From Emydura subglobosa (lineage: Eukaryota; Chordata; Testudines; Chelidae), in contig ML680047.1 of NCBI GenBank assembly GCA_007922225.1, positions 397,686 through 461,685 of the forward strand: a stretch of DNA of 64,000 bases, read 5' to 3'. The translations under genes were made by a program, and so were the position numbers. The notes beneath the pieces were generated by a model that was given only the letters and a program-made list of their open reading frames with translations, ran no database searches and had not been told where the DNA came from. Positions 29,701-36,952 of this stretch are shown here, piece after piece (the first letter of the stretch is position 1; the number at the start of each line of letters is the position of its first letter).

Positions 29701-32650
29701 GCCTCCGATCTCAGGCTGCATGTGCTGGAAGTCACGGAGGAGATCAGGTGAGGAGCAGTGCTACACAGGCTGCTGGGACCCTGGGGCAGCTGCGTTGCTG
29801 CAGGCTGTTGGTCCTGGCCCCGTCCTGGCGGTGCTGGTGCTCATTCAGAGCTCCATGCTCTGGACTCTCCCTTGGCTGAGGCTGGGACAGGCAGCTGGTG
29901 GGGCTGCATGTGCTTAGCCTCTTCTGGAAGAGGCCTGCTGAGGGGCGTGACTGCAGCCTGTGGAGAACTCTGATCTGTGTCTAGGGGGCAGCCAGCGGGC
30001 TGGCTGAAGAAAAATGACTGCCATTACCTGTCTGATCTCTGCTACCTGGAGATAGGGCTGGGCCACCAGAGCCTGCACATGGAGTTCGAAAATCCAAAGG
30101 CCTCCTACAACCTGCTGATCCGGAACCAAAGCCGCTGTGACCAGTTCCTGCAGTGCTTGACACGTAAGAGTTGGCGGGGAGGGGGGGAGCCTTTGTCCAT
30201 TGTCCCTCTAGGACAGGGGATCTGACCCCGCTCCTGGCAAGAGGCTGCACAGGGACGTGGCTGTTGGAAAACCCCTCCCTGCTGAACAAGCAGGTGAAAC
30301 GGCCCAGAGGCAGTGTGTTTTCACTGGCTCCCTCCAGCTGTCCATGCATGAGCGCATTGATCTTGGATGCTCTGTTTTGGAGACCTGTGTGCAGGGACTC
30401 AGGGTTAACCAGTCTGCTCCTGTCTAGATCTCCTGCAAGAGCTGCCAGCCAAGCACAGGAGTGGGGTGAAGGAAATCCCCACTATTGAGATGAATCCCCA
30501 GCATCGGCTCTGGTAAGAGCCCCACCCCTACCCACCCTGCTGCCATTAATGCAGCACCACAGATGTGCGGGAGGGGGGCAGATGCAGCCGGAGGGAGAGG
30601 GGTGGAAAGAGGCTGGCTGGGCCAGGCATAGGGAGCGCAGGCGCAGGGAGCAGGGGAGGGGTGGACAGAGCACAGCATGGCCAAATAGGAGGTGGGGAGA
30701 CCAGGTGCAGGGCAGCACAGAGCCCTGAAGGGAGGGGTTTGGATCTGAGCTGGGAAGGCAGGGACGTGCTTGGGGCAGGGGAGGGATGTGCTGCAGGTGG
30801 GGGGGACGTGGTGGAAGTGCGAGAACGGCCCTGCAGCGAGCGGGAGGCGTATGGGTGCCCTGTCTGTGCAACTCACTGTCGTCTCCTTTGCCAGGCCTCT
30901 GCTGGACAAGGCCCTGTGCTCAGGGGCCGCAGACAGCACGTCCCGCCACTTCTACCTGCTGGCGTACTTGATCCAAGGTACGGTGCTCGCGGCTGCTCTT
31001 GCTGGCTTTCCCGTGCTAGGCCCTGCTCGCCTGCAGCTGGGACTGGCGGTGCGTGCATGGCTCGTTGTTGGGAGCAGACAGCCGGGGTCCCTGGAGGAGC
31101 CTCAGAGCTGGGGTGGGGAGGGCAGCAGCATCTCCACCTCTGGGCCCAGAGCCCCCCTCGAAGGGACAGTGAGCGTCACAGGCTCTGAGCAGCCCAGTTC
31201 TGGGGCCGGCGTTTCGAAGGTTGGCGTGACAGGGTGCGGTGAAGAGCTGCACAAAGGACAGCAGGGCTGGGACAATGGTCTGCAGGGCGGCTGACGGAGC
31301 TCTGCTCTAGCTTACCTCGCAGTCGTCTGTCTGGTGACTTGACGAGCGCGTACGTCGCGTCCTGGGGGCTGCTGCCTGCTGCTAACGGGCTCCTTGCTGT
31401 GCTGGAGACGGGCAGGACAGGACAGGCACCAATAGCAGCAAGCTCCCGCGGTCAGAAATACGGCACACACTTTGTCCCAGGGCGGGTGATTAGCCACGGG
31501 GACCAACTCCTGAGGGAAGTGGTGGATTCTCCATCTCTTGAGTCTTCAGAGCCAGCCCGGTGCCTTCCTGGCAGTTCTTTGCTCAGACGAGTCCCTGGGC
31601 TCGGTACAGGGGTACCTGGACGGCGTTCTCTGGCCTTGAGATCCAGGGATCAAAGCTCACGCCAGTCCCTCACCAGGCCAGCTGCAAAGAGTTTCCCTCT
31701 CCTGCCCCTCAGCTATGGGGAGTGCTCAGGCCTCCTGCACCATCCACTCCTGGGTGTGGAGTGGGGCTCTCCTATGGGACTGGTGTGACTTGTCTGACCG
31801 GGGCAGTGAAGCCTGCCCATGGTGAATCCAGGCCCAGTCCGTCCCAGCGATCTGTCCTCCTTCTCCTTAGGTGCATCTGCCTTCCCTGTCACTCTGCTGA
31901 GCACCTGCAGCACCCTCTTCCTGCTGGAGGAGAATCACCAGTGGCAGCGGGGTGCAGCTGGTGAGAGCGAGGGGTCCCCTGAAAGTGGCATCCAGCTGAA
32001 GGAGAAGCAGCCCATCAGCAGCATCAGCAGCGTCCTCACTTACCGCTTCTCTCCCTGCGACGTCAAGCTGGTGTTCTACGATGAGGTGATGGGGTGGGGA
32101 TCCCTTGGCATGCATGGTTCCCGGGCTCTGGGCAGGGGTTGCTGCGCTGGGCTCGGACTCAGAGCCCATCCTGTTGAGGACCCTGTCTTCTGGAACGTCT
32201 TTCTCCTGCCACAGACCCAAGTGTCTCTGGCTATAGGGCAGGTGTGTCAGTGTGTGTACGCCAGCCCAGCCAAGCCACGTCCTGGGAGCGTGACCCCTGT
32301 CCTGAATCCTGGCTTCCGTGCTGTGTGGCCTGCTGCACGTGGAGGCTGGGAGCGTGGATCGTGGCCCTGCACTGGACGCCCAGCTGTGGGATGTGCCACC
32401 TGCCGGGGTCAGTGGGTGCAGCTAGCGCTCCAGGCACGAGGCTGTGGGGGACTGATTGCTGGCCTGGGAGACTGGAGCAGCCACCCTGACTCCCCTCCTC
32501 CCCATGCAGGTGCTGAAGGTGGAGAGCACCTGGCACATCCACACCGAATGTCCTGAGCTCCTGGCCCAGCTGGTGGAGTGGATCCGTGGTCCCTGGGAGG
32601 AGATGTTCTCCATCGACCTGCGGCAGACAGTGCTCGAGGTCCTAGAGTGA
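2699..32650 (+). CDS. STK11IP: STK11IP: serine/threonine kinase 11 (LKB1)-interacting protein, complete, 24 coding exons
   Basis: Known role: LIP1 binds the tumour suppressor kinase LKB1/STK11 and SMAD4 in the cytoplasm and is linked to lysosomes and autophagy. Spliced reading: exons 2699-2762, 5342-5544, 12159-12233, 12544-12639, 16374-16481, 17061-17132, 18421-18550, 18798-18901, 19742-19831, 21724-21765, 22524-22688, 23108-23189, 23306-23677, 23853-24043, 25218-25328, 26430-26586, 27199-27678, 29311-29426, 29650-29747, 29985-30163, 30428-30512, 30895-30977, 31871-32085, 32510-32650. The phases join without a frameshift into about 1152 residues, slightly longer than the human protein (about 1090-1100). 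Residues 1-146 are the LIP1 N-terminal region. Leucine-rich repeats follow (about 160-300; cores such as [11 protein letters not shown] and [11 protein letters not shown]). Then come the conserved [13 protein letters not shown] (about 385-400), an acidic stretch (about 500-534), paired CxxC motifs (C663/C666 and C698/C701, probable zinc ribbon) and a conserved C-terminal region from [14 protein letters not shown] (about 860) to the end. The identification is secure; individual boundaries are my splice-site readings. Confidence 0.97.
3330..3800 (-). repeat. probable LINE C-terminal fragment, unclassified
   Basis: The minus strand reads a degraded segment ending in a His-rich LSHQRTH motif, then an Asp/Arg-rich tail. 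This resembles the zinc-finger end of common vertebrate LINE ORF2 remnants. The family was not resolved. Confidence 0.3.
4236..4915 (+). mobile_element. CR1 LINE, 3' end
   Basis: It contains the CR1 ORF2 tail ([11 protein letters not shown], then [19 protein letters not shown] in the 4276-4485 frame). The typical 3' UTR follows, ending in GACACTGGGCTGGCTGGGCC, a CATTGGTCTGACCCAGC segment and TTCTTATG. Internal A-runs and stops show that it is inactive. Confidence 0.85.
5342..5544 (+). CDS. STK11IP: STK11IP exon 3
   Basis: Acceptor CTCACAG|GAGAC, donor CTGAAG|GTTTGT. It encodes the LIP1-domain core, including [20 protein letters not shown] and [12 protein letters not shown], highly conserved in the family. 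Confidence 0.95.
6231..6305 (-). mobile_element. CR1 LINE 3' terminal fragment
   Basis: The plus strand shows GGTCATCTAGTCCAACCCCC and GCTCAAAGCAGGACCAGCCC, the reverse complement of the conserved CR1 3' tail seen in forward orientation near 15950 and 40010. Confidence 0.85.
6541..6729. mobile_element. short MITE with GTCTACACT termini
   Basis: The left end has GGTCTACACTTAAACC and the right end has TTTAGTGTAGACGTAACC, forming imperfect inverted repeats around GTCTACACT. Size is about 190 bp. It is probably a Harbinger-like or other non-autonomous DNA transposon; the superfamily is not established. Confidence 0.5.
6735..10270. mobile_element. degenerate sequence probably derived from a DNA transposon
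   Basis: It begins with GGCCATGTCTACACCACCAA, similar to the neighbouring MITE terminus. A GTCTACACTCG motif lies near 10100. Numerous short open frames but no intact protein. Limits and class are uncertain. Confidence 0.25.
12159..12233 (+). CDS. STK11IP: STK11IP exon 4
   Basis: Acceptor CCCTCCAG|CTTGTT, donor CTGGAA|GTGAGT. Encodes [15 protein letters not shown] and [10 protein letters not shown]; phase 0 at both ends. Confidence 0.95.
12544..12639 (+). CDS. STK11IP: STK11IP exon 5
   Basis: Acceptor CACCACAG|CTGAAG, donor CTGGAG|GTGAGT. Encodes [20 protein letters not shown] and the Cys-containing [12 protein letters not shown]; phase 0 at both ends. Confidence 0.95.
13395..15053 (+). mobile_element. 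CR1 LINE, reverse transcriptase part (5' portion of a split copy)
   Basis: This fragment in STK11IP intron 5 carries a broken CR1 ORF2. Recognisable in order: [16 protein letters not shown] (13861-13920), the finger region around 14030, motif [11 protein letters not shown] (about 14237), motif [11 protein letters not shown] (about 14387) and the catalytic FADD (14477-14488). The C-terminal RVQRRATKM and [12 protein letters not shown] follow near 14910-14995. Frameshifts and stops separate the blocks, so the copy is dead. It is interrupted at 15053 by an LTR-like insertion and resumes at 15745. Confidence 0.9.
15054..15744 (-). mobile_element. solo LTR-like insertion nested in CR1
   Basis: A 691-bp block interrupts otherwise collinear CR1 sequence. 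Read on the minus strand it starts TG, has a TATAAAATAG box (15362-15370), an AATAAA signal about 140 bp further (15219-15224) and ends CA, the layout of a retroviral-type LTR. No internal genes are present. The flanking duplication is unclear (CTAAG versus CCAGG), consistent with age or imprecise borders. Confidence 0.6.
15745..16022 (+). mobile_element. CR1 LINE 3' end (continuation after the LTR)
   Basis: Resumes at GGAGGATGGAGCTAGGCTG and runs through the standard CR1 tail (TTGAGCAGGGTGTTGGACTA and the GAGGTCC segment) to about 16022. Confidence 0.9.
16374..16481 (+). CDS. STK11IP: STK11IP exon 6 (first leucine-rich repeat)
   Basis: Acceptor CTTCCTAG|GAGATC, donor TCGCTG|GTGAGG. Encodes [20 protein letters not shown] and [16 protein letters not shown], the latter an LRR core. 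Confidence 0.95.
16667..17028. mobile_element. hAT-type non-autonomous DNA transposon with 8-bp TSD
   Basis: The termini are imperfect inverted repeats: left CTGGGTTATCCAGCCTGC, right end (reverse complement) CAGGGGTGTCTAACCTTT. It is flanked by CTGTAGAA (16659-16666) and CTCTAGAA (17029-17036), matching at 7 of 8 bases. The right edge lies only 24 bp from the exon 7 acceptor. Confidence 0.75.
17061..17132 (+). CDS. STK11IP: STK11IP exon 7 (LRR), non-canonical GC donor
   Basis: Acceptor CTCTTTCAG|CAACTA. Encodes [16 protein letters not shown] and RDCEHHLM. The only donor that keeps frame with exon 8 is ATG|GCGAGT, a GC-AG intron; the nearby GT would shift the phase. Confidence 0.9.
17935..18095 (+). 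repeat. MIR (CORE-SINE) copy
   Basis: The order of CAGTGGTTAGGGGCTC, CTGCTCTGCCACAAACTTCT, GGCAGGTCACTTAGTCTCTC and TCTGCCTCAGTT, then GGGCACTTGTGAGGGTAAA, follows the MIR consensus from tRNA-related head through core. Confidence 0.7.
18421..18550 (+). CDS. STK11IP: STK11IP exon 8 (LRRs)
   Basis: Acceptor CTGCACAG|ACCCTG, donor TTAATG|GTGAGT. Encodes [17 protein letters not shown] and [15 protein letters not shown]; ends in phase 1. Confidence 0.95.
18798..18901 (+). CDS. STK11IP: STK11IP exon 9 (LRR)
   Basis: Acceptor TCTGCAG|GGGTGG, donor AGAAAA|GTGAGC. Encodes [20 protein letters not shown] and [14 protein letters not shown]. Confidence 0.95.
19742..19831 (+). CDS. STK11IP: STK11IP exon 10 (LRR cap)
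   Basis: Acceptor CTCCCAG|CTGCAC, donor GTCAAT|GTGAGT. Encodes [20 protein letters not shown] and [10 protein letters not shown], strongly conserved. Confidence 0.95.
19843..20060 (-). mobile_element. CR1 LINE 3' fragment
   Basis: Reverse-complement CR1 tail: CATAAGAACTGCCATGCATG, then GTCAGACCAGTGACCCATCT, then AGCCCAGTGTCCTG and the Cys/Gly-rich 3' UTR. It starts about 12-15 bp after the exon 10 donor. Confidence 0.85.
20235..20385 (+). repeat. MIR (CORE-SINE) copy
   Basis: TCAGGTCCTGGCTCTGACAC, then TTTGTGACCTTG and AGTCACTTCATCTC follow the MIR core order; the 3' part (GGTGGTGAGAGCTACATAAG) is diverged. Confidence 0.6.
20761..21160. mobile_element. hAT-type non-autonomous DNA transposon
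   Basis: Left terminus CTGTGGTTCTCAGCC and right terminus (reverse complement) CAGTGACTCTCAACC match at 12 of 15 positions. The interior is A+T richer than its surroundings. The right flank GTCTAGAA is a plausible 8-bp target, but the left flank (CAGTCTAA) is only similar. Confidence 0.65.
21724..21765 (+). CDS. STK11IP: STK11IP exon 11
   Basis: A 42-bp micro-exon. Acceptor GATTACAG|CTCCTT, donor CTGATG|GTGAGT. Encodes [14 protein letters not shown], matching the family segment after the LRR cap. Confidence 0.9.
22106..22309. mobile_element. hAT-type MITE with 8-bp TSD
   Basis: Left end CAGCGGTCCCCAAACTTTTT, right end GGTTTTGAGACCTCTG (inverted, diverged). Flanks AGTTAAAC (22098-22105) and GGTTAAAC (22310-22317) match at 7 of 8. 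The interior is a G+C-rich simple-sequence-like body. Confidence 0.8.
22524..22688 (+). CDS. STK11IP: STK11IP exon 12
   Basis: Acceptor GGCTGCAG|CACCTT, donor TCCAAG|GTCCTC (weak beyond GT). Encodes a Ser/Asp-rich linker ending ARLPLKKSK; phase 0. Confidence 0.85.
23108..23189 (+). CDS. STK11IP: STK11IP exon 13
   Basis: Acceptor TGTTTCAG|GGAAAG, donor TCAACTG|GTGAGA. Encodes [20 protein letters not shown], one of the best-conserved motifs of the family. Confidence 0.95.
23306..23677 (+). CDS. STK11IP: STK11IP exon 14
   Basis: Acceptor CTGTGCAG|GGCTGG, donor CAGAAG|GTAAAT. Encodes [20 protein letters not shown], then a Ser/Pro/Glu-rich stretch ending [11 protein letters not shown]. Confidence 0.95.
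23853..24043 (+). CDS. STK11IP: STK11IP exon 15
   Basis: Acceptor CTTGGCAG|TGGACC, donor AGGATG|GTGAGT. Encodes [14 protein letters not shown] and [18 protein letters not shown]. Confidence 0.95.
24570..24770. repeat. interspersed repeat, unclassified (Penelope-like candidate)
   Basis: The segments ATATCTTTTACTAGACCAAC, GTGAGACAAGCTTCTGAGCT and GTCTAATATCCTGGGACTGA look like a widespread reptilian repeat tail. Family assignment is from memory and uncertain. Confidence 0.4.
25218..25328 (+). CDS. STK11IP: STK11IP exon 16
   Basis: Acceptor CCTTGCAG|GACCTG, donor GTGCAG|GTGAGG. Encodes [20 protein letters not shown] and a basic [10 protein letters not shown]. Confidence 0.95.
26430..26586 (+). 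CDS. STK11IP: STK11IP exon 17 (first CxxC of a zinc-binding pair)
   Basis: Acceptor TCTTTCAG|TGTGTG. Encodes [17 protein letters not shown] and [12 protein letters not shown]. Two donors, GAAG|GTGGCA at 26586 and CAAG|GTCTAG at 26622, keep the same phase and differ by 12 residues; neither is strong. Confidence 0.85.
27199..27678 (+). CDS. STK11IP: STK11IP exon 18 (second CxxC, Ser-rich)
   Basis: Acceptor CTTACAG|AGGCTA, donor GTCCCC|GTGAGT. Encodes [15 protein letters not shown], matching the human CPNCGSDHV region. A long Ser/Gly/Tyr-rich stretch including [20 protein letters not shown] follows, apparently longer than the human counterpart. Confidence 0.93.
27679..29310 (+). other. STK11IP intron 18
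   Basis: A 1.6-kb intron of ordinary composition; no repeat family or extra exon was recognised. Confidence 0.7.
29311..29426 (+). CDS. STK11IP: STK11IP exon 19
   Basis: Acceptor CTCTGCAG|CCACAA, donor CTCAAG|GTAAGG. Encodes [20 protein letters not shown] and GEEFQCFLK, strongly conserved. Confidence 0.95.
29650..29747 (+). CDS. STK11IP: STK11IP exon 20
   Basis: Acceptor CTTCCAG|GTGGCC, donor ATCAG|GTGAGG. Encodes [20 protein letters not shown] and [12 protein letters not shown]. Confidence 0.95.
29985..30163 (+). CDS. STK11IP: STK11IP exon 21
   Basis: Acceptor TGTCTAG|GGGGCA, donor GACAC|GTAAGA. Encodes [20 protein letters not shown] and a Cys-containing end QFLQCLT. Confidence 0.95.
30428..30512 (+). 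CDS. STK11IP: STK11IP exon 22
   Basis: Acceptor TGTCTAG|ATCTCC, donor CTCTG|GTAAGA. Encodes [15 protein letters not shown] and [14 protein letters not shown]. Confidence 0.95.
30895..30977 (+). CDS. STK11IP: STK11IP exon 23
   Basis: Acceptor TTGCCAG|GCCTCT, donor CCAAG|GTACGG. Encodes [20 protein letters not shown] and LLAYLIQ. Confidence 0.95.
31871..32085 (+). CDS. STK11IP: STK11IP exon 24
   Basis: Acceptor CTCCTTAG|GTGCAT, donor GATGAG|GTGATG. Encodes [17 protein letters not shown] and [20 protein letters not shown], then LVFYDE. Confidence 0.95.
32510..32650 (+). CDS. STK11IP: STK11IP exon 25 (last coding exon)
   Basis: Acceptor CATGCAG|GTGCTG. Encodes [20 protein letters not shown], then [20 protein letters not shown] and LE with TGA at 32648. 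Confidence 0.97.
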   Translation: MLKVESTWHIHTECPELLAQLVEWIRGPWEEMFSIDLRQTVLEVLE

Positions 32651-33420
32651 GCGTGGTAGCGGCTGGCCAGTGGAGCTGGTTGCCTGGCTGGGCACGCTGC
32701 TGCGGAGGGGGCAGGGCAAAGGGGACTCTCCCATGGCAAACCCTGCCGGTCCTTCCTGGCCAATGGCTTCTGCCTTCTCCTGTGTTCTGGCCCCCAGGCC
32801 TTGCTGGTGGGGAGCACTGACAGTCTTTCGGCTCGTCTGGCCTGGCAGCTGCCCTGACTTGGTTGTGTCTGGGGGGGCACGGGTGACACGTGGTGTGGAC
32901 ACTAGTGTAACCACGTGCAGACTGCGCAAAGCTGCAGCCTGCTGGTTTCTGACCGTCTCACGCACGGGTAATAGTGACTAGCCCAAGGTCACTTCCTATG
33001 TATCCACTGGGGTCCAGGGCCTGCGGGAGGGAGAATGGCAGAGCCGGAGCAGCTCAAACAGGGCCTGGGGTGGGATTATACAAACTCAGGCCATAGGCAG
33101 GTTTTGGGCGACGCCCTTTTCCTCCGGCAGGTGCCTCTGCTCCATGTCACTTGGTCTCAGGACAGTCGCCAGTTCCATGCTGCTAACCCCCTTTGTTTGT
33201 TTATGGCCCTCCCCTGCAGTCTCTGCTTTGAGCAGGGGCCTGACTGCACAGCCGGGGCCAGGACAACCCTGTGCAGAGTTCCCTGGGCCTGTCTGCTTAG
33301 CAGTGTGGTGCCAGGCCTGCTGCTGGAAGACGTGCCCTGGGGTGGGAGTGGGGGCAGTGAGTCTATTTTAAACAGACAGTTTTACTATTTCCTATTGTAA
33401 TAAAAGCTTATATTTATTGA
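32651..33420 (+). terminator. STK11IP: STK11IP 3' UTR and poly(A) signal
   Basis: An AATAAA hexamer at 33399-33404 lies in an A+T-rich stretch after about 750 bp of non-coding sequence. Cleavage is expected near 33420. No competing signal was seen in between. Confidence 0.8.
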
Positions 33421-35814
33421 GTTCTGGCTCCCGTGTGCTGCAGCCTTTGCCTCGCCGTCTGCTCCCGCTGGGGCGCAAGCCAGGCTGGGCCAGGCCCTGT
33501 CGGTGACCCAGGAGCCCCAGGATGCTGCAGTGGGTGGGCAGGGGGCTCAGCGGGGCAGTCTCCGCGAGTCAGGGCCGTCCCACGGGTGGCACTAGGGGGT
33601 CTGTGCTGTGCTGTGCTGCTGGACGCGCTGTCTCCCTGTTGGGTCGCACAGCTGAGATCTCTGCTCCTCAGCCCTCTCCTAGGCGAGGGGTTTAGTTTGC
33701 TGTCTGCTGTTCTGTTCCGCCTCACTACGCTGCCCCGCCTCTTCTGACTGCGACTGCTTCTCTCCTACTCGCTGCAGCACTTCTGGTCTGCCCTGGGTGA
33801 GCCAGCTGGGAGTGGGCTGAGGTTAAGTGCTGCTGACCCAGGTTACTCTCCCCCTGGTGGCAGCGCAGCCTTGAAGAGTCCCCAGGGCAAAAGTCAAAGG
33901 GGGGCTCTCTGCTTCCCCCTTGAAATTCAGTTGTAGGCGGCCAGGAGAGGAGCGGTCTCCAGTCCCTGGGTGCACCCGGCCCCCACCAGCCAGACCCTTG
34001 GTTGAAGGATCACCTGCCAGCCCCTGTCCCCAGGGAGGCAGCCCCAGAGGTGACACTGCACAGCCAGAGGGAGGGCGGAGGCAGCTCTGAGAGCCAGGTG
34101 GTGGGGTGAGGTAGGGCCAGCACCCACATCAGGCCTGCCCCGTTCTGTTCCCAGCTCTCACTTCCAGCCGCACGTTTCAGAAAACCAGCCGCTTGGAAGC
34201 TGTGGATGCAGAAGGCCTGTATCGAAGGCGGCATCAACGGTAGTGCCACAGGTGTGCCTGTCTGTCTGTCTCCCCTCTGGCAGCCCAGGACACCACTTCA
34301 GCCTCTTGCCTCAGTAATGCTCCTCCTGGGGCTGCCTTGTTAAAAGCAGCCTGCGAATCAGGCCTAGCAGATGTTCCAGCTAGACTGAACTGTGAGCAAA
34401 CGAGCACTTACCTTTACCCTCCTCGTTCTCCAGCCCAGCCCTGTGCGGACGGCTGCAGTCCTGGCATGGAGGGCAGGGCCCTGTCCCAGGAGATAGCAGG
34501 AATGCAGGGCAGAGGGCTGCTCAGTTCTGAATTCACTGCCAGCAAGTGAGGCCATGGCTCCTTGGCCTAGACGTGGTGGGGGCAGAGGAGCTGGGGGCAG
34601 GGCCAGCGCGGGACTCACGCAGGGTTGGCGGGAGCTGTGGAAGCAGCTCTCACTGAAGAGGAGAGCAGCAGCTTCAGTCAGGGGGAGGCAAGTGGCTGCC
34701 TCTAGTCCCTGCACTGCTGCAGGAACCCCTCACCAGTGGGAGCTGGGCCCCTCCTGGCCTTTACGCTGTGGACCCTCACCCCAGCTGGGGTGCAGTAGGG
34801 TCGTGCTGTCATCCCCGTGGCCCCCAGGGGCCCAGAGGCTGAGACAGATGGAGGTGGCAGGGAATTGAACTGATGTTCTAGGGTCCCAGGCATGTGCCCA
34901 AACCCTGCGACCGTCCTTCCTCTGTGGTGCTACGGGGGCCCAGCTCCATGAAATCGGGGGTGGGGAGAAACAGCTGCTCGGTGCATACCTGGGACTCGCC
35001 AAGCTTCTGTCTAACTCACTGGGAAGGGGGCCTGTTCCCCTCCACACACACACCCCCCCCATACACACACACATGCATGCACATTTCCACCACCCCCCTT
35101 TTTGTTGTTCAAGTCTCCGTGGAAAGAGCGACAGCCCCTCTGCTCTGCAGCCGTGTCCCACTCCGCACACGGCTCGGAGACTGTGTCCGCTCTAGCGCTG
35201 TGAATGGCCGAGTCCCACTGGCTCCCAGCCTGGGGGCAGTGCCCCGGGGCAGGGCTACCTCCATCGTGCTGGCGATGGAGTCTCAGGGAGTGACGGGGGT
35301 TGTGATCATAGCCAGTACTTGTCCCCAGGCAGGTGCCCTGCTCCCTGGGCTAGGCAGGGGCTTCTGCCAACCTTGACCTCAGCCAGGCCCCTGGCCGAGC
35401 GCTGTGGGATGGAAGCGGGAGGACGAGGGGGTCCAGGGGAGGCTGGTGCGTGTGTGAATCCCCCTCGCCCAGGCGCTGGCTCGGGTGTGGCCGTGAGGCA
35501 TTCCTGGGTAGTGCCTTGTGCTGAAAGGTTCCAGCTGGGCCAAGACCATGGACTAATCACGCTGCCCTGCCCCCCTTCTTACCCACCATCCCCCAAAGAG
35601 GGGGGGGGAGGGGAGGCTGCTGGGCTGAGCCCAGAGGCCTGTGAGTGCTTCCCGAAGGACCTGCAGAGGCTGAGGAACAGCGGCCCCTGTGCTCCCCCTC
35701 CAGCAGCCACGGAGAGGGGCGGCTGCAACCTGGGCATTGTGTGCCAAGGCCCCAGCCAGGGACAACTGCCCGTGGGGTGTGGGCGTTGCACTCCTGGACT
35801 CTAGGGCAGAAGGG

Positions 35815-36110
35815 CCCCCTGTGATCCTCCAGTCTGAGCTGCACGGCGCAGGGCACAGAGCCTCGCCCGCCCGCTCCTGCAACAGACCCTGACCTACGGC
35901 TGAGTTACTGCAGTCCTCAGATCATGGTTTACAGACTGCGAGGGGCAGAGAATCCACCAGCAAAACCCCCAGGGCCTCTGTCAATCTGCCTGGGGGAAAA
36001 TTCCTTCCCGCCCCCAAATCTGGCACTCAGCTCAACCCTGAGCGTGTGGGCAAGACTCACCAGCCAGGCGCCCGGCAGGAATTCTCTGTAGCAGCTGGGT
36101 GTGCCCAGTG
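35815..36110 (-). mobile_element. old CR1 LINE fragment
   Basis: GGGGGAAAATTCCTTCCCGC and AACCCTGAGCGTGTGGGCAA, then GACTCACCAGCCAGGCGCCC, are typical of reverse-complement CR1 3' UTR in reptiles. Diverged. Confidence 0.5.
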
Positions 36111-36299
36111 GTGTTTCAGCACCATGGCACCTGCTGCTGCGGCTGGAGTTCCTGCCCAGCCAGCGGGGAGGAATGGGCTTGCAGGGGCAGCTGAGCTGCT
36201 TACAATGAAAGGGCATTCTTGCTTCTGTCTCTCCTGCTCTCCCAGCCCCCTCTAGCCCGAGGGACTGCTCCATCCCGGGCTGGGCATGGCTGGGAATAC

Positions 36300-36952
36300 A
36301 GGCGTGACAATTGTCGTGGAAAAATAAAGTCTCACAGCTACATTTTAGAGTTGGATCGGGTGCAGCTTTAATTGTCACACACACAATCACATAACCATAG
36401 CTATGGGGAATACTATAGCCATAGGGAAAAGCCAGGTGGCTATAGGGAAGTCAAGCAGCATGTCTGGATGCTGGGCAAATGTACTTCACCTGGCTACCAG
36501 AAACAAAAGATTTATATAGGGGTTGCTTACGTTCATTTACATGTTGATCGTATAGTGGAATTTGATTAACAGTTCAGGAAAGACAATTATACGTACAATG
36601 GGGTACACCAGATGTTTTCACAGGAAAGACCAAAGAGTCACTTGATTATACAATGTGGTTATCAGGTACCCTGGCTATCACCTGAAGATGGGTGGCTACA
36701 CAATATATGTTCAAATGCTAATTTTTATGGAGTAACTTCCCATGGGGCCAGGAAGACAGGGGGGCACGTACTGATACTTATCAGAACAGGAGGTGTCTGT
36801 TAACAGACATCAAAAGGGCTAGAGTTCACAACAGGAGTTTGCATTTAAATGGTGGTCCTGAAACATCCTGTGGGATTTTAGCATCTTTATCTTAGTCTCA
36901 GTTTGGGGCATCCTGTCAATGATTTAACCTGAGGGCTTCCATCACAGTTCAG
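36300..36952 (-). mobile_element. solo LTR-like element
   Basis: On the minus strand it starts TGTGATGGAAGCCC. TATATAAA (36511-36518 on the plus strand) is followed about 145 bp later by AATTAAAGC (36365-36373). It ends near TTGTCA. The spacing matches the LTR at 15054-15744. No target duplication was found, and no internal genes are present. Confidence 0.45.
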
